From CAVYXF01 sp963772335 (lineage in GTDB: Bacteria; Pseudomonadota; Alphaproteobacteria; Rhizobiales; Rhodomicrobiaceae), in assembly GCA_963772335.1 (NCBI GenBank), contig CAVYXF010000003.1, positions 744,001 to 808,000 on the forward strand: DNA of 64,000 bases, written 5' to 3'. Shown here in pieces: positions 21,346 through 30,351 of the stretch. Positions within the stretch are counted from its first letter, which is position 1, and the number at the start of each line of letters is the position of its first letter. A model generated the notes under the pieces. That model was not told the origin of the DNA. It did no database searches and worked only from the letters and a program-made list of their open reading frames with translations. Position numbers and translations under genes: made by a program.

Positions 21346-22281
21346 CTATTCTATGCTGCCGGCGTGCGCCGTCAGCGGAAAGTCGTCCCAGTCCGGCGTG
21401 GGGCCGAAGCGCTCGACGAGAAAGTCGATGAACACGCGGGTCTTCGCCGCCAGATAGCGGTTGGGCGCGTAAAGCGCGTAGATCGCCAGCTCGGTCGGCT
21501 GGTGGTCCGGCAACACGATGTTCAGCCGCCCCGCCTTGATATCAGGGCCGACCATGAAGGTCGGCAGCACCGCGATGCCGTTGCCCTTCAGCGCCGCTAT
21601 GCGCAGCACATCGCCATTGTTGGAGGAAAGCGCGGCCGCGATCGGCACGCTCACCGGCTTGCCGGCTTCGGTCAGCTGCCAGCGCTGCAGGAAGGTCGCA
21701 TGCCCGTAATTGAGGCAGCGGTGACCGGCGAGATCGGCAGGCCTTGCCGGCACGCCGCGGCGCTCGAGGTAATCGGGGGAGGCGACCAGCACCCGGCGTG
21801 CTGGTGCGAGCCGCCGGGCGATCAGGCTGGAATCGGTCAGAATGCCGATGCGCAACGTGACGTCCACGCCTTCGGCAAGCGGGTCGATGAACCGGTCATC
21901 CAGCGTCAGCTCGACATGGAGATCGCCATGCCGGGCCATGAAATCGGCGATCGCCGACCCAAGATAAAGCAGGCCGAAGGACAAGGGCGCGTTGATCTTC
22001 AGTACGCCTTTCGGCTCGTCATGCAGCCGGGAGATCTGGATCTCGGTCTCCTCGACCTCGGCAAGAATGGCGATGCAGCGCTCATAATAGGCAAGGCCGG
22101 CCTCGGTCGCGGAGACGCGGCGTGTGGTGCGGTCGAGGAGGCGCGCGCCGAGCGAGCGCTCCAGCTCCATCACCGCCTTGCTGACCGCCGAGCGGGTGAG
22201 CCCCAGCCGCCGGCCCGCCTCCGCGTAGGAGCGCGTTGCCACCACCTTGGTGAAGGCGTTCATCGCCTCGAGCTTATCCAT
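21346..22281 (-). CDS. LysR family transcriptional regulator
   Basis: A 311-residue regulator. The winged-helix N-terminus (residues 1-60) reads MDKLEAMNAFTKVVATRSY and GLTRSAVSKAVMELERSLGA; the effector domain starts near residue 90 (GVLKINAPLSFGLLYL). It belongs to the CrgA/AaeR-like branch by this pattern. It is divergent from the wrbA-mhqO-mhqD operon across a 153-base gap, the classical arrangement of a LysR regulator with its target. Confidence 0.92.
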   Translation of the reverse strand: MDKLEAMNAFTKVVATRSYAEAGRRLGLTRSAVSKAVMELERSLGARLLDRTTRRVSATEAGLAYYERCIAILAEVEETEIQISRLHDEPKGVLKINAPLSFGLLYLGSAIADFMARHGDLHVELTLDDRFIDPLAEGVDVTLRIGILTDSSLIARRLAPARRVLVASPDYLERRGVPARPADLAGHRCLNYGHATFLQRWQLTEAGKPVSVPIAAALSSNNGDVLRIAALKGNGIAVLPTFMVGPDIKAGRLNIVLPDHQPTELAIYALYAPNRYLAAKTRVFIDFLVERFGPTPDWDDFPLTAHAGSIE

Positions 22282-22390
22282 TGTTGCCGTTTTAGAACCA
22301 GATTGTCCGATTCATACCATATTGCCGTTATCTGAGCGACACCGATATTGTCTTCACGAAGCTCGCAGGAGCAGAATTAACCTCAGGCTC

Positions 22391-22408
22391 GCGCGTAGTG
22401 ATACGCGC
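22391..22408. promoter_or_regulatory. Palindrome in the lysR-wrbA gap
   Basis: GCGCGTA-GTGA-TACGCGC is a perfect 7-base inverted repeat that ends 12 bases before the AAGGAG ribosome site of wrbA. It may be an operator for the adjacent regulator or an RNA hairpin in the leader. Confidence 0.55.
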
Positions 22409-22434
22409 CAAGGACAAGGCAAGGAGTGAGAGCA

Positions 22435-23037
22435 ATGACCCGTGTTCTGGTTCTCTATTATTCCAGCTACGGCCACACCGAACAGATGGCCGAGGCCGTG
22501 GCGGAGGGCGTCCGCGAGGCCGGCGCCGAAGTGACCATCAAGCGTGTACCGGAGCTGGTGCCGGAGGAGATCGCTAAAAAGTCGGGTTTCAAGCTCGACC
22601 AGAAGGCGCCGATCGCTACGGTGGATGAATTGCCCAGCTATGACGCCGTCATCTTTGGCGTGCCGACACGCTTCGGCAACATGTCGTCGCAGATGAAAAA
22701 CTTCCTCGACCAGGCCGGTGGGCTGTGGGCGAAGGGCTCCTTGGTCGGCAAGGTCGGCTCGGTGTTCACCTCCACCGCAACCCAGCATGGCGGCCAGGAG
22801 AGCACCATCCTCGCCACCCATGTCGTGCTGCTGCATCTCGGCTTCGTCCTCGTCGGGCTGCCCTATTCATGGCAGGGCCAGTCGGGCATGACGGAGATCA
22901 CCGGCGGCTCGCCCTATGGTGCTTCGACGATTACCGGCAGTGACGGCTCGCGCCAGCCCTCAGCAAACGAGCTGGACGGCGCCCGCTATCAGGGCCGGCA
23001 TGTGGCGCAGATCGCCGCCAAGCTGGCGCGCGAGTAG
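22435..23037 (+). CDS. wrbA: NAD(P)H:quinone oxidoreductase WrbA
   Basis: A 200-residue flavodoxin-like protein that reduces quinones by two electrons, avoiding semiquinones. FMN-binding motifs are YYSSYGHTEQMA (residues 7-18), PTRFGNMSSQMKNFLDQ and FTSTATQHGGQE; the tail EITGGSPYGASTITG is diagnostic of WrbA. The start is ATG 22435 with AAGGAG nine bases upstream. It heads an operon with the ring-cleaving dioxygenase and the esterase. Confidence 0.95.
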   Translation: MTRVLVLYYSSYGHTEQMAEAVAEGVREAGAEVTIKRVPELVPEEIAKKSGFKLDQKAPIATVDELPSYDAVIFGVPTRFGNMSSQMKNFLDQAGGLWAKGSLVGKVGSVFTSTATQHGGQESTILATHVVLLHLGFVLVGLPYSWQGQSGMTEITGGSPYGASTITGSDGSRQPSANELDGARYQGRHVAQIAAKLARE

Positions 23038-23074
23038 CAGAACAGAAACGGCGCGGGGCTCTGTCGCCTCGACA

Positions 23075-23096
23075 AATCCGATGCACAAACAAAAGG
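23075..23096. repeat. Partial copy of the rhizobial-type palindromic repeat
   Basis: AAATCCGATGCACAAACAAA closely matches the right flank of the complete palindrome at 45831-45875. It lies in the 180-base gap between wrbA and the dioxygenase gene. Its inverted partner is missing or degenerate. Confidence 0.5.
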
Positions 23097-23217
23097 GAGA
23101 AACGGCGCTTCCGATTGAGAATCCGCCGCTGCAGCCACGCGCCGGTTATCACAGCAATGTTGCAATCATCCGCTGCCGTCGTGTCTGATGGGACTACGGG
23201 GCGGGAAAGGGCTAGTC

Positions 23218-24171
23218 ATGTCTGGAATTCATCACGTCACAGCGATTTCGGGATCGGCTTCGCGCAATTTCGATTTCTACACCCGCATTCTCGGACTGCG
23301 CTTCGTCAAGCGCACCGTTAATTTCGACGATCCTAGCACCTATCACCTCTATTATGGCGATGAGGCCGGCCACCCCGGCACCATCTTGACCTTCTTCCCC
23401 TGGGAGCATGCCGCGCCCGGCCGTGCCGGCACGGGGCTGACGCAGGAGACCGCCTTTCGCGTGCCCGCTGCATCGATCGGCTATTGGGCGCACCGCTTCA
23501 TCGAGAAGGGCGTCGCCCACGAGACCGTCACGAAGCGCTTCGGCTCATCCGTGCTGACCTTCACCGATCCAGACGGCATGAGCCTCGCGCTGGTCGGTAT
23601 CGAGGATGCGGAGAGCGAGCCGGGCTGGACCGCCGGCGACATCCCGGCCGCGCATGCGATCCGCGGTTTCCATAGCGTCACCCTGACGGTCGAGGACGCC
23701 GCGGCAACAGCCGCCATTCTCACCGGCGTGCTCGGCTTTGCCGAAGCAGGCCGCGAGGAGGACCTGATCCGCTATCGCGCCACCTCCGGCATCGGCGGTT
23801 TCGTGATCCTGCGCGAGGCGAAGGGCTTTCTTGCCGGGCGGATGGGGCGCGGCTCGGTGCATCACATCGCCTTCCGTGCGGTGGATGACAGTGAGCAGGC
23901 GGCGATGGCGGCAAAGCTGACCCGGGAACTCGGCCAGCACGTCACCGAGCAGAAGGACCGGAAATATTTCCGCTCGATCTATTTCCGCGAGCCGGGCGGG
24001 GTGCTCTTCGAGGTCGCAACCGATGAGCCGGGCTTTGCCGTCGACGAGCCGCAGGCAACTCTGGGCGAGGCTCTGCAGCTCCCCGCTTTCCTCGAGGCAC
24101 ATCGCAGTGAGATCGAGGCGGTGCTGCCGCCGCTCGAGATCGCCGCGGCTCCGGCGGAAAGGATATCCTAA
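23218..24171 (+). CDS. mhqO: Ring-cleaving dioxygenase, MhqO family (VOC fold)
   Basis: A 317-residue protein with two vicinal-oxygen-chelate halves. The N-terminal half begins SGIHHVTAISGSASRNFDFY, with a metal-ligand His in GIHHVT; the second half begins AIRGFHSVTLTVEDAAATA, and GSVHHIAFR and LFEVATDEPGF supply further ligands. This is the MhqO-like group linked to hydroquinone and methylhydroquinone breakdown in Bacillus. ATG 23218 gives the conserved start. Its stop overlaps the next gene by one base (TAATG). Confidence 0.88.
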   Translation: MSGIHHVTAISGSASRNFDFYTRILGLRFVKRTVNFDDPSTYHLYYGDEAGHPGTILTFFPWEHAAPGRAGTGLTQETAFRVPAASIGYWAHRFIEKGVAHETVTKRFGSSVLTFTDPDGMSLALVGIEDAESEPGWTAGDIPAAHAIRGFHSVTLTVEDAAATAAILTGVLGFAEAGREEDLIRYRATSGIGGFVILREAKGFLAGRMGRGSVHHIAFRAVDDSEQAAMAAKLTRELGQHVTEQKDRKYFRSIYFREPGGVLFEVATDEPGFAVDEPQATLGEALQLPAFLEAHRSEIEAVLPPLEIAAAPAERIS

Positions 24172-24809
24172 TGGCCGATCTTCTCAGCTTCGTGCACCGC
24201 TATGAGCCTGCCGCTCGCAGCGGTGCGCCGACCCTGCTGATGCTGCATGGCACCGGCGGCAATGAAGACGACCTCCTGCCGCTGGGCCGTATGATCGCGC
24301 CGGGCGCCGGGCTGCTCTCGCCGCGCGGCAAAGTGCTGGAGCAGGGCATGCCGCGCTTCTTCCGGCGGCTGGCGGAAGGCGTGTTCGACGAGGCCGACGT
24401 CCGCGCCCGCGCGCTGGAGCTTGCCGATTTCATTGAAGCGGCCAAGCTGCGCTATGACCTGCCCGCGCCGATCGCGGTCGGCTACTCCAACGGCGCGAAC
24501 ATCGCCGCGGCGGTGCTTTACCTCAGGCCCGAGGTGCTCGGCGGTGCTGTCCTGCTGAGAGGCATGGTGCCGCTCGCCAGCGGACCGGAAGCGAGGCTCG
24601 ATGGCAAGCCGGTGCTCATCCTCTCCGGTGCAATGGACCCTTTTGCGCCGGCGCCGAAGGTGGCGCGACTGGTCTTAGGCCTCGAAAACGCCGGCGCTGT
24701 AGTGGCGCATCGCACGCTGCCCGCCGGCCATGAGCTGTCGCAGGCCGATCTCACCGCAGCGCGGGGCTGGCTGGCGACGCTCGAAGAGAGCGCACGCGAG
24801 CCAGCTTAA
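24171..24809 (+). CDS. mhqD: Alpha/beta hydrolase, MhqD/YpfH-type carboxylesterase
   Basis: A 212-residue esterase. The oxyanion loop is LLMLHGTGGNEDDLLPL, the nucleophile Ser is in VGYSNGANIA, the acid Asp in SGAMDPFAP and the His in LPAGHELS, a full Ser-Asp-His triad. In Bacillus the mhqO/mhqD pair is induced by quinones, and the tight coupling here to a ring-cleaving dioxygenase and WrbA suggests the same job. The exact ester substrate is unknown. Confidence 0.87.
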   Translation: MADLLSFVHRYEPAARSGAPTLLMLHGTGGNEDDLLPLGRMIAPGAGLLSPRGKVLEQGMPRFFRRLAEGVFDEADVRARALELADFIEAAKLRYDLPAPIAVGYSNGANIAAAVLYLRPEVLGGAVLLRGMVPLASGPEARLDGKPVLILSGAMDPFAPAPKVARLVLGLENAGAVVAHRTLPAGHELSQADLTAARGWLATLEESAREPA

Positions 24810-24919
24810 CATCAAAGGCCAATCTTGCGGTATCGCCGCTCACCTATAATCTATGTGGAGGGTGGCCTCTTTCGAGGTGCCCTCTAAAAACACAAATCAG
24901 GCCATGGGAGGAGCGCGGC

Positions 24920-25981
24920 ATGCATGACCACGACGACAATGGAAGCGCCCTCTCCAGACGGACGGTGCTAAAGGCTGCAGCAGCGCTCGGCACCGGCTCA
25001 TCGATTTCCGCCGCCGGCTGGGCCATGGCACCGGCCCTCGCCACCGAAATGGGGCACGCCACTTCGGCCTGGCTGAAGCTTCTGGGCGGCGCACAGCGCG
25101 AGCGGGCACATCTCCCCTGGACTGACCGCCGCCGCACCGACTGGCATTACGTGCCGCGCTCACGCCCCGGCGTGACGCTCGGCGAAATGAATTCCGCCCA
25201 GACTGCCGCGAGCTGGGATCTGCTCGGCACGCTGCTGAGCGCCCGCGGGCTCGGCAAAGTGCGCGATCAGCTCACGATCGAGGGCATACTGGGTGAGATC
25301 GAACGCAGGCCGCAATTGCGCGATCCCGGCAATTACGCCTTCGTCATCTTTGGCGATCCCGGCGGCAGCGGACCCTGGAGCTGGCGCATTGAGGGCCACC
25401 ATGTGTCGCTGAATACCGTTGTGGCGCCCGGCCAGGGCGTGGCGGTGACGCCGAATTTCTTCGGCGCCAATCCCGCGCGCGTGCCGCAGGGCCATCACCA
25501 TCACGGCTTCCGGCTGCTCGGCGAAGAGGAAGACGCCGCTTTTGGTCTCGCCCGCTCGCTCGAAGGCGCTGTGCGTGACCAGGTGCTGATCGGCAATCGT
25601 TCACTCGGTGACATCGTCGCTGGGCCGGGCCGCGAGGACATTTTGAAGACGTATGAAGGCGCGCCGCTTGCACAGCTGAATACGGCGCAGCAGGCGGGCG
25701 TGATGCACATCCTTGAGCTTTTCGCGGCCACCTTGCGCGACGAGATCGCCGCAGCGTCGATGGCGCGCATCAAGGATGCCGGCATTGACAGCCTGCATTT
25801 CGCCTGGGCAGGCAGCCTCGCGCCCGGCGAGCCGCATTATTTCCGCATCCACGGACCGAGCGCGCTGCTCGAATACGATAACACCCAGAACGGTGCGAAC
25901 CATGCGCATTCGCTTTGGATCGATCCGCAGGGCCTGTTCGGCCGCGACCTGCTCAAAGCGCATTATCATGATGCGCATTAG
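24920..25981 (+). CDS. DUF3500 protein with Tat signal
   Basis: A 353-residue protein of the DUF3500 family. The N-terminus has a twin-arginine signal, LSRRTVLKAAAALG (about residues 11-24), followed by a hydrophobic stretch, so it is probably exported folded, possibly with a metal. The family motif GGSGPWSWRIEGHH and a His run in QGHHHHGFRLLG are conserved; the C-terminus is again His-rich (ANHAHSLW, AHYHDAH). These His clusters suggest metal binding. Function not established. Confidence 0.88.
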   Translation: MHDHDDNGSALSRRTVLKAAAALGTGSSISAAGWAMAPALATEMGHATSAWLKLLGGAQRERAHLPWTDRRRTDWHYVPRSRPGVTLGEMNSAQTAASWDLLGTLLSARGLGKVRDQLTIEGILGEIERRPQLRDPGNYAFVIFGDPGGSGPWSWRIEGHHVSLNTVVAPGQGVAVTPNFFGANPARVPQGHHHHGFRLLGEEEDAAFGLARSLEGAVRDQVLIGNRSLGDIVAGPGREDILKTYEGAPLAQLNTAQQAGVMHILELFAATLRDEIAAASMARIKDAGIDSLHFAWAGSLAPGEPHYFRIHGPSALLEYDNTQNGANHAHSLWIDPQGLFGRDLLKAHYHDAH

Positions 25982-26012
25982 TGGTGGGCGGCGCACCGGC
26001 GCCGACCACCAC
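25981..26012. terminator. Bidirectional terminator between convergent genes
   Basis: GTGGTGGGCGGCGC (25981-25994) and GCGCCGACCACCAC (25999-26012) pair over 14 bases with one mismatch around an ACCG loop. It sits exactly between the DUF3500 stop and the stop of the oppositely directed serine hydrolase. There is no T-run. Confidence 0.65.
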
Positions 26013-26020
26013 CTCCGCCG

Positions 26021-27278
26021 TTACGCGACCTTGTAAAGCTGGCTTTCGAATTCGGCGAAGGTCTGCAGCGCCTGGGGATCGGCGAATGGCAGGAACTGCA
26101 TGAGGATGACGCCGCCAATATTCTTGGTCGGGTCGATCCAGAAATAGGTATTGGCGAGGCCCGCCCAGGCAAGGCTGCCAGCGCTCCGGCCGGTCGGCGC
26201 GGTCTCGGTGTTGATCATGAAGCCGAGCCCCCACTTCTTGACCATGCCGGGGAAGAATTCGGCGTCGGCCGAGCTGTCGGGTTGCACGGTCTTCAGCGCG
26301 ACGACGTTGATGTCGCCGATCTGGTTCTGGCTCATCATGGCCACGGTCTCCGGCCTCAGCACCGTCTTGCCGTCGAGGCTGCCGTGGCCCAGAAACATGC
26401 GCACGAACTTCAAATAGTCGGGCCCCGTCGAATAGAGGCCGCCGCCGCCCATGAAAAATTCCGGCTCTTGCGGCATTTCGAAGTCCATCGTTTTAAACGA
26501 GCCGTCGGCATTGCGCGCGTGCATCGCGACAAGCCGTTCGCGTTGCGACGGGCTGAGCTTGAAGCTCGTATCGGTCATGCCAAGAGGGGTGAAGATGTGC
26601 TCGGCGAAATAGCTTTCGAGCCGCTCCCCGCTCACCTTTTCGACCATCTTGCCGGCAAAATCGATGTTGATGCCGTACTCCCAGCGATCGCCGGGATCGA
26701 AAGCCAAGGGCGTCTTGAGCGCGTCGTTCTTGCAGGTGATCAGTCCCGGCAGGTTGGCATATTTCTCGTAGCGGCCGTTATTCGCGTCCCAAATGTCGTA
26801 AGTGTAACCCGCGGTGTGCGTCAGCAGCAGCCGCAGCGTGACCGGCCGCTTGGCCGGGCGGAGCTGGGGTTTGCCCGCCGCATCGAACCCCTCCAGCACC
26901 TGCGCCGATGCCAGCTCCGGCAGGATTTCGCTGGCGGGCGCATCGAGCTTAAGCTTGCCCTGCTCCACCATCTGCATCGCCGCGGTGGTGGTCACGGCCT
27001 TCGTCATGGAGGCGATCCAGAACACCGAGTTCGAGGGTCATCGGCTCCGGCGACGCGATACTTCGGACCCCGAACGCGCCCGAGTAGATTGTGCCTTTGT
27101 CGTTGGCTGCGAGCGCCACGACCCCGGGCACCTTCCCGGCTTTGACCGCTGCGGCAAGCGCCGCATCGATGCCGGCCTTCGTGGCGGCGGTCTCAGCGAA
27201 GACCGGACGCACGAAACCCGCCGCAAACGCCGCGGCTCCCACCATCTCGATGGCCTGACGCCTGGTGAACTCTGTCAT
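26021..27278 (-). pseudogene. Serine hydrolase (class C beta-lactamase-like), one frameshift
   Basis: A penicillin-binding-protein-like serine hydrolase split by a frameshift at 27030-27031. The N-terminal part starts at 27278 after GAGGAG and has a Tat-like signal (FTRRQAIEMVGAAAFAAGF). Removing one of the two T bases (A on the coding strand) restores MTLDSVFWIASMTKAVT, including the SxxK catalytic motif SMTK. The second motif appears as YGINID (Tyr-x-Asn region), and the C-terminus is complete. The restored protein would have about 418 residues. The substrate is unknown; esterases of family VIII share these features. Confidence 0.88.
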
Positions 27279-27570
27279 GGTTTGCTCCTCGCCCGGCAGA
27301 ACGACCTGGGACGGGGCAGCCGGGCAGCCCGGTCTCCTGGGATGGCGCGCCTCCAAACCGGCACTTTACGGGCATCGCCCGTATGCCTGGGTTTTGGATG
27401 AAATCTTCTGCCTTTTGCTCTGGCTTCGCAACCAACATCATTCGATGTTCTTTCGCATCGGGCTGCACTCAGCGATGTCATTGCCGCCAGGGTGACGTAT
27501 GACCCGAATATATTTCGCTAGATTGATAGTTTAGACGACGCGAAAGCGGAAAGACCCGCCTACACAATCT

Positions 27571-28428
27571 TCAATAGCCATAAGGCCAGGGAGCCCAGGC
27601 GCGGCGCCCGTAGGTGCGTGGCTGCCCGCGCGCGGTCGTGCTGCGTGACCGGCGCTTGCGCTGGGCCTTCTTCGTCTTCGTCTTCGTCTTGGGCTGCACG
27701 ATATCGGCACCGTCGGTTTGGACGCCGTCCTCCGTCCTGGCCACCCCATTGACCATCCACGGCGGGAGGTAGGACGGCAGCGACCGCGGCGGCTTTTCGC
27801 TCCTCTCAGCCACGGCATGCGTTTTCTCGCCCAGCGTGCCGGTCGCCTCGATAACGCAGGAAGCCCGACCAGGACGGCACAGCTTGCAGTAATTCGCTGG
27901 ATAGGTTTTCAGCATCTGCAGAAGCGCCTTATCTCGCGGCGCGCCGTTCCCGGCTTTAGCGCGGGCTGCGAAGCGGCGCATCGCCGCCCGGCTCTTCTTG
28001 CCCCAGCTCTTTTCCGGCCGGCCAGTCAGGCAAGCCAGGCGGGTCAATTCCTGCTTGATGCTCTTCTCGATGTCTGCCCCGTCCACGTCCAGCTCCGGCG
28101 CGGCCCGCGACGAAGTGTGCTGCTCGCCCGGCTTATCGATGGCGGCGAGTGTTGCGGCGGTTTTCTCGATCGGCGGTTCTGTTGAAGCCGCCTCACCGGC
28201 AGAGGGAGGCGGGGTAGCGCGAGAAGTGAGTGCACGTGTAGGGGGTTGCCAGACGACCTTTTGCGGGTCGGAAAGCGGCGCCGCGGCCGCTTCGTGAACC
28301 GCCACGCGATAGGTCTCAGGCCGGCTGGCCGGCTCCGGCGTGGCGGGCTCGGGCAGGCTCACGGGCACCGCCGGCCGCAAGATGTAATAGACGGCCACAA
28401 AGTAGAGAATGACCAGGGAGTAACGCAT
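27571..28428 (-). CDS. Membrane-anchored protein with degenerate peptidoglycan-binding-like domain
   Basis: A 285-residue protein. One transmembrane segment at the very N-terminus (YSLVILYFVAVYYIL) is followed by a Pro/Ala/Thr-rich linker of about 90 residues. A small helical domain near 125-180 (IKQELTRLACLTGRPEKSWG and KKSRAAMRRFAA) resembles PG_binding_1 repeats, in which LGCxxGxxDGxWGxxSR is usual. Cys residues in YCKLC and SCVIE follow. The C-terminus is strongly basic (KTKTKTKKAQRKRRSRS). Binding to the cell wall is inferred and not certain. Confidence 0.6.
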   Translation of the reverse strand: MRYSLVILYFVAVYYILRPAVPVSLPEPATPEPASRPETYRVAVHEAAAAPLSDPQKVVWQPPTRALTSRATPPPSAGEAASTEPPIEKTAATLAAIDKPGEQHTSSRAAPELDVDGADIEKSIKQELTRLACLTGRPEKSWGKKSRAAMRRFAARAKAGNGAPRDKALLQMLKTYPANYCKLCRPGRASCVIEATGTLGEKTHAVAERSEKPPRSLPSYLPPWMVNGVARTEDGVQTDGADIVQPKTKTKTKKAQRKRRSRSTTARGQPRTYGRRAWAPWPYGY

Positions 28429-28977
28429 GACTCCTCCTCATCTGCCGCTAGTCGGGAGGTCGCTGCACAATTCGGGATAGAACGGGGTGGTCGGAAGCGG
28501 CTTGCACCGCTGCCGCAAATCATATGCGAACCGAAGGGCTGATTTGAGGTGAAAACGCGCCATTCTCATAGCGTGACTCACGCGGGCGCCTGGACTGTGT
28601 GTAAAATAGCGGCGCAGAGCTTAAGAAGACCCTAACAGAGACAGCTCTCAAGCTTAAGTTTTTATTTACGCCTGCGAATCAGCTAGCCTCCAGCCGAGGG
28701 GGCCACTGGGTCTGATTGCCGCCGGCTGCTCGTTTGCCACCATCTTCAATGCGGAGAAGAGGGTGTGCACGTTTTACGGCGAGCGGAAATTGCGGCTGTT
28801 GATGTGCGGCATAGACCCGGCCACAAAACAGTAGTCAAACTGCCAGCGCCAATTCCGGCGTGGTTGAGTCTTGACGGCTTCGCCCAGAAGGCGGAGCCGA
28901 ACCGACTCATGGCTTAAGACAACGGCCCCCACCACGCGAATGCCGCTTCCGGCGGCTTGAAGGACAGGGGGGCAATT
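28429..28977. other. Long intergenic region with CtrA-like boxes
   Basis: No coding region is supported in these 549 bases between two divergent genes. Two sites resemble the alphaproteobacterial CtrA box TTAA-N7-TTAAC with one mismatch each: TTAA at 28621 with CTAAC ending at 28636, and TTAA at 28654 with TTTAC ending at 28669. Both are preceded by AGC. Otherwise I see nothing recognisable. Confidence 0.4.
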
Positions 28978-30114
28978 ATGCGGCATGTCTTTGGTGCGGT
29001 GGGCGTTCTTGCGGCACTTATCCTGCTCAGCGTCTCCGCGGCGATGAACTGGCAGTTCGGCTACAGCCTCGGCAAGACCGAGTTCGACTCGCACATTTTC
29101 GGTGCGGCCTCGATCGCTGCCGACGGGATGAAGGCGCTGATGCCATTCTTCATCTTCTCGGCCTGGCGGCAGCGCAATTACCCGCAGGCGCTCGGCGCGA
29201 CCGCGCTGTGGGCGGTGTGCATCATCTACGCCATGACCTCCGCACTCGGCTTTGCCGCGCTCAACCGCTCCGACACATCCGGCGTGCGCGCCATGCAGCA
29301 TGAAAAATATGAGGATTTGCGCTCCGAGCTGACCCGGATCGGTGAGCAGCAGAACTGGCTGGAGAAGCACCGGCCTGCCGGCACGGTCGCGAGCGAGATC
29401 GAGGCCGCCAAGCAGAACTACCGCTGGACCTCCTCGCAAGGGTGCACCAACGCCACAGTCGATAAGAGCCGCGAGTTCTGCGAGAGCTTCCATAAGCTCG
29501 GCGCCGAGCTGGCGGTCGCCAACCAGGCCGACACCCTGGCCAAGCGTGCCGATGAGCTGCGCGGCAAGCTTGGCAGGATGGACAGCACAATCGTGGCGAA
29601 GGTCGCCGATCCGCAGGCCGCGATCCTCTCCTCGCTCTCCGGTCTCGACATTAGCCGGATCGATGTGGCGCTGACGTTGCTGCTGACGGCGTTGGTCGAG
29701 CTCGGATCGAGTCTTGGGCTTTATGTCTCGACCAGCACTTGGCGGATGCATGAGCTCACCCGGCGTCCTGCGCCCGAGCCGGTCAGGGTGGTGGAGATCA
29801 TCCAGCCCATGATGCCGATGACGGTCAATGCCGGCGCTATCGCGGCGCCCAAATCCGACATCGAGCAATATTTCGACGACCGCATCAGGCAGGATGACGG
29901 CTCCTCGGTGACGGCGCTCGCGCTCTACGACAATTACTGCGAATGGTGCGAGACGGGCCGCAAGCAGCCGGTCGGCCTGCCGATCTTCTCCCGCCAGCTC
30001 ACCGATCTCGGCGTGCAGAAGGCGAAGATCGCGGGCAAGATCCGCTATATCGGCGTGCGCATCGCCGGCGGCGTCGAGGAGGACGATGGGCCCGACATCG
30101 CCGCCGTGTCGTAA
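28978..30114 (+). CDS. Membrane protein with C-terminal primase-type winged-helix domain
   Basis: A 378-residue protein. The first 90 residues hold about three hydrophobic segments (GAVGVLAALILLSVSAAMNW, ALMPFFIFSAW, ALWAVCIIYAMTSALGFAAL), then a coiled-coil-like region of about 110 residues with two Cys (QGCTNAT and REFCESF), and a further membrane segment (VALTLLLTALVELGSSLGLY). The C-terminal 80 residues (SVTALALYDNYCEWCETGRK, PIFSRQLTDLGVQKAK, IRYIGVRI) closely follow the pattern of the winged-helix tail of phage/plasmid D5-type primase-helicases. ATG 28978 has a GGGGGG ribosome site. Function unknown; a mobile-element origin is possible. Confidence 0.7.
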   Translation: MRHVFGAVGVLAALILLSVSAAMNWQFGYSLGKTEFDSHIFGAASIAADGMKALMPFFIFSAWRQRNYPQALGATALWAVCIIYAMTSALGFAALNRSDTSGVRAMQHEKYEDLRSELTRIGEQQNWLEKHRPAGTVASEIEAAKQNYRWTSSQGCTNATVDKSREFCESFHKLGAELAVANQADTLAKRADELRGKLGRMDSTIVAKVADPQAAILSSLSGLDISRIDVALTLLLTALVELGSSLGLYVSTSTWRMHELTRRPAPEPVRVVEIIQPMMPMTVNAGAIAAPKSDIEQYFDDRIRQDDGSSVTALALYDNYCEWCETGRKQPVGLPIFSRQLTDLGVQKAKIAGKIRYIGVRIAGGVEEDDGPDIAAVS

Positions 30115-30145
30115 GCGGCAGCGAACCGCGACCAAATTTCTGTCC

Positions 30146-30178
30146 AAAGGCTGGCCATCGCGCCAGCCTTTGTGTTTC
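30146..30178 (+). terminator. Rho-independent terminator
   Basis: AAAGGCTGGC (30146-30155) and GCCAGCCTTT (30162-30171) form a perfect 10-base stem with a six-base loop, followed by GTGTTT. It lies 31 bases after the stop of the membrane/primase-C gene. Confidence 0.8.
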
Positions 30179-30351
30179 CATGACAGGAAATTCCGATATT
30201 CTCTGCGCCCCGGCCCCTGAGATGCCGGCGCAAGGCAATAGACGTTGCGCGGGATCGGGCGAAGCACGGGGCATCGCCGACGACAATCGTGCGGAGGAGT
30301 CGCGTCGCGCTCGTCATCGGCCGAGTTGTTGGGGAAGTCAGGAGCCGGGTT

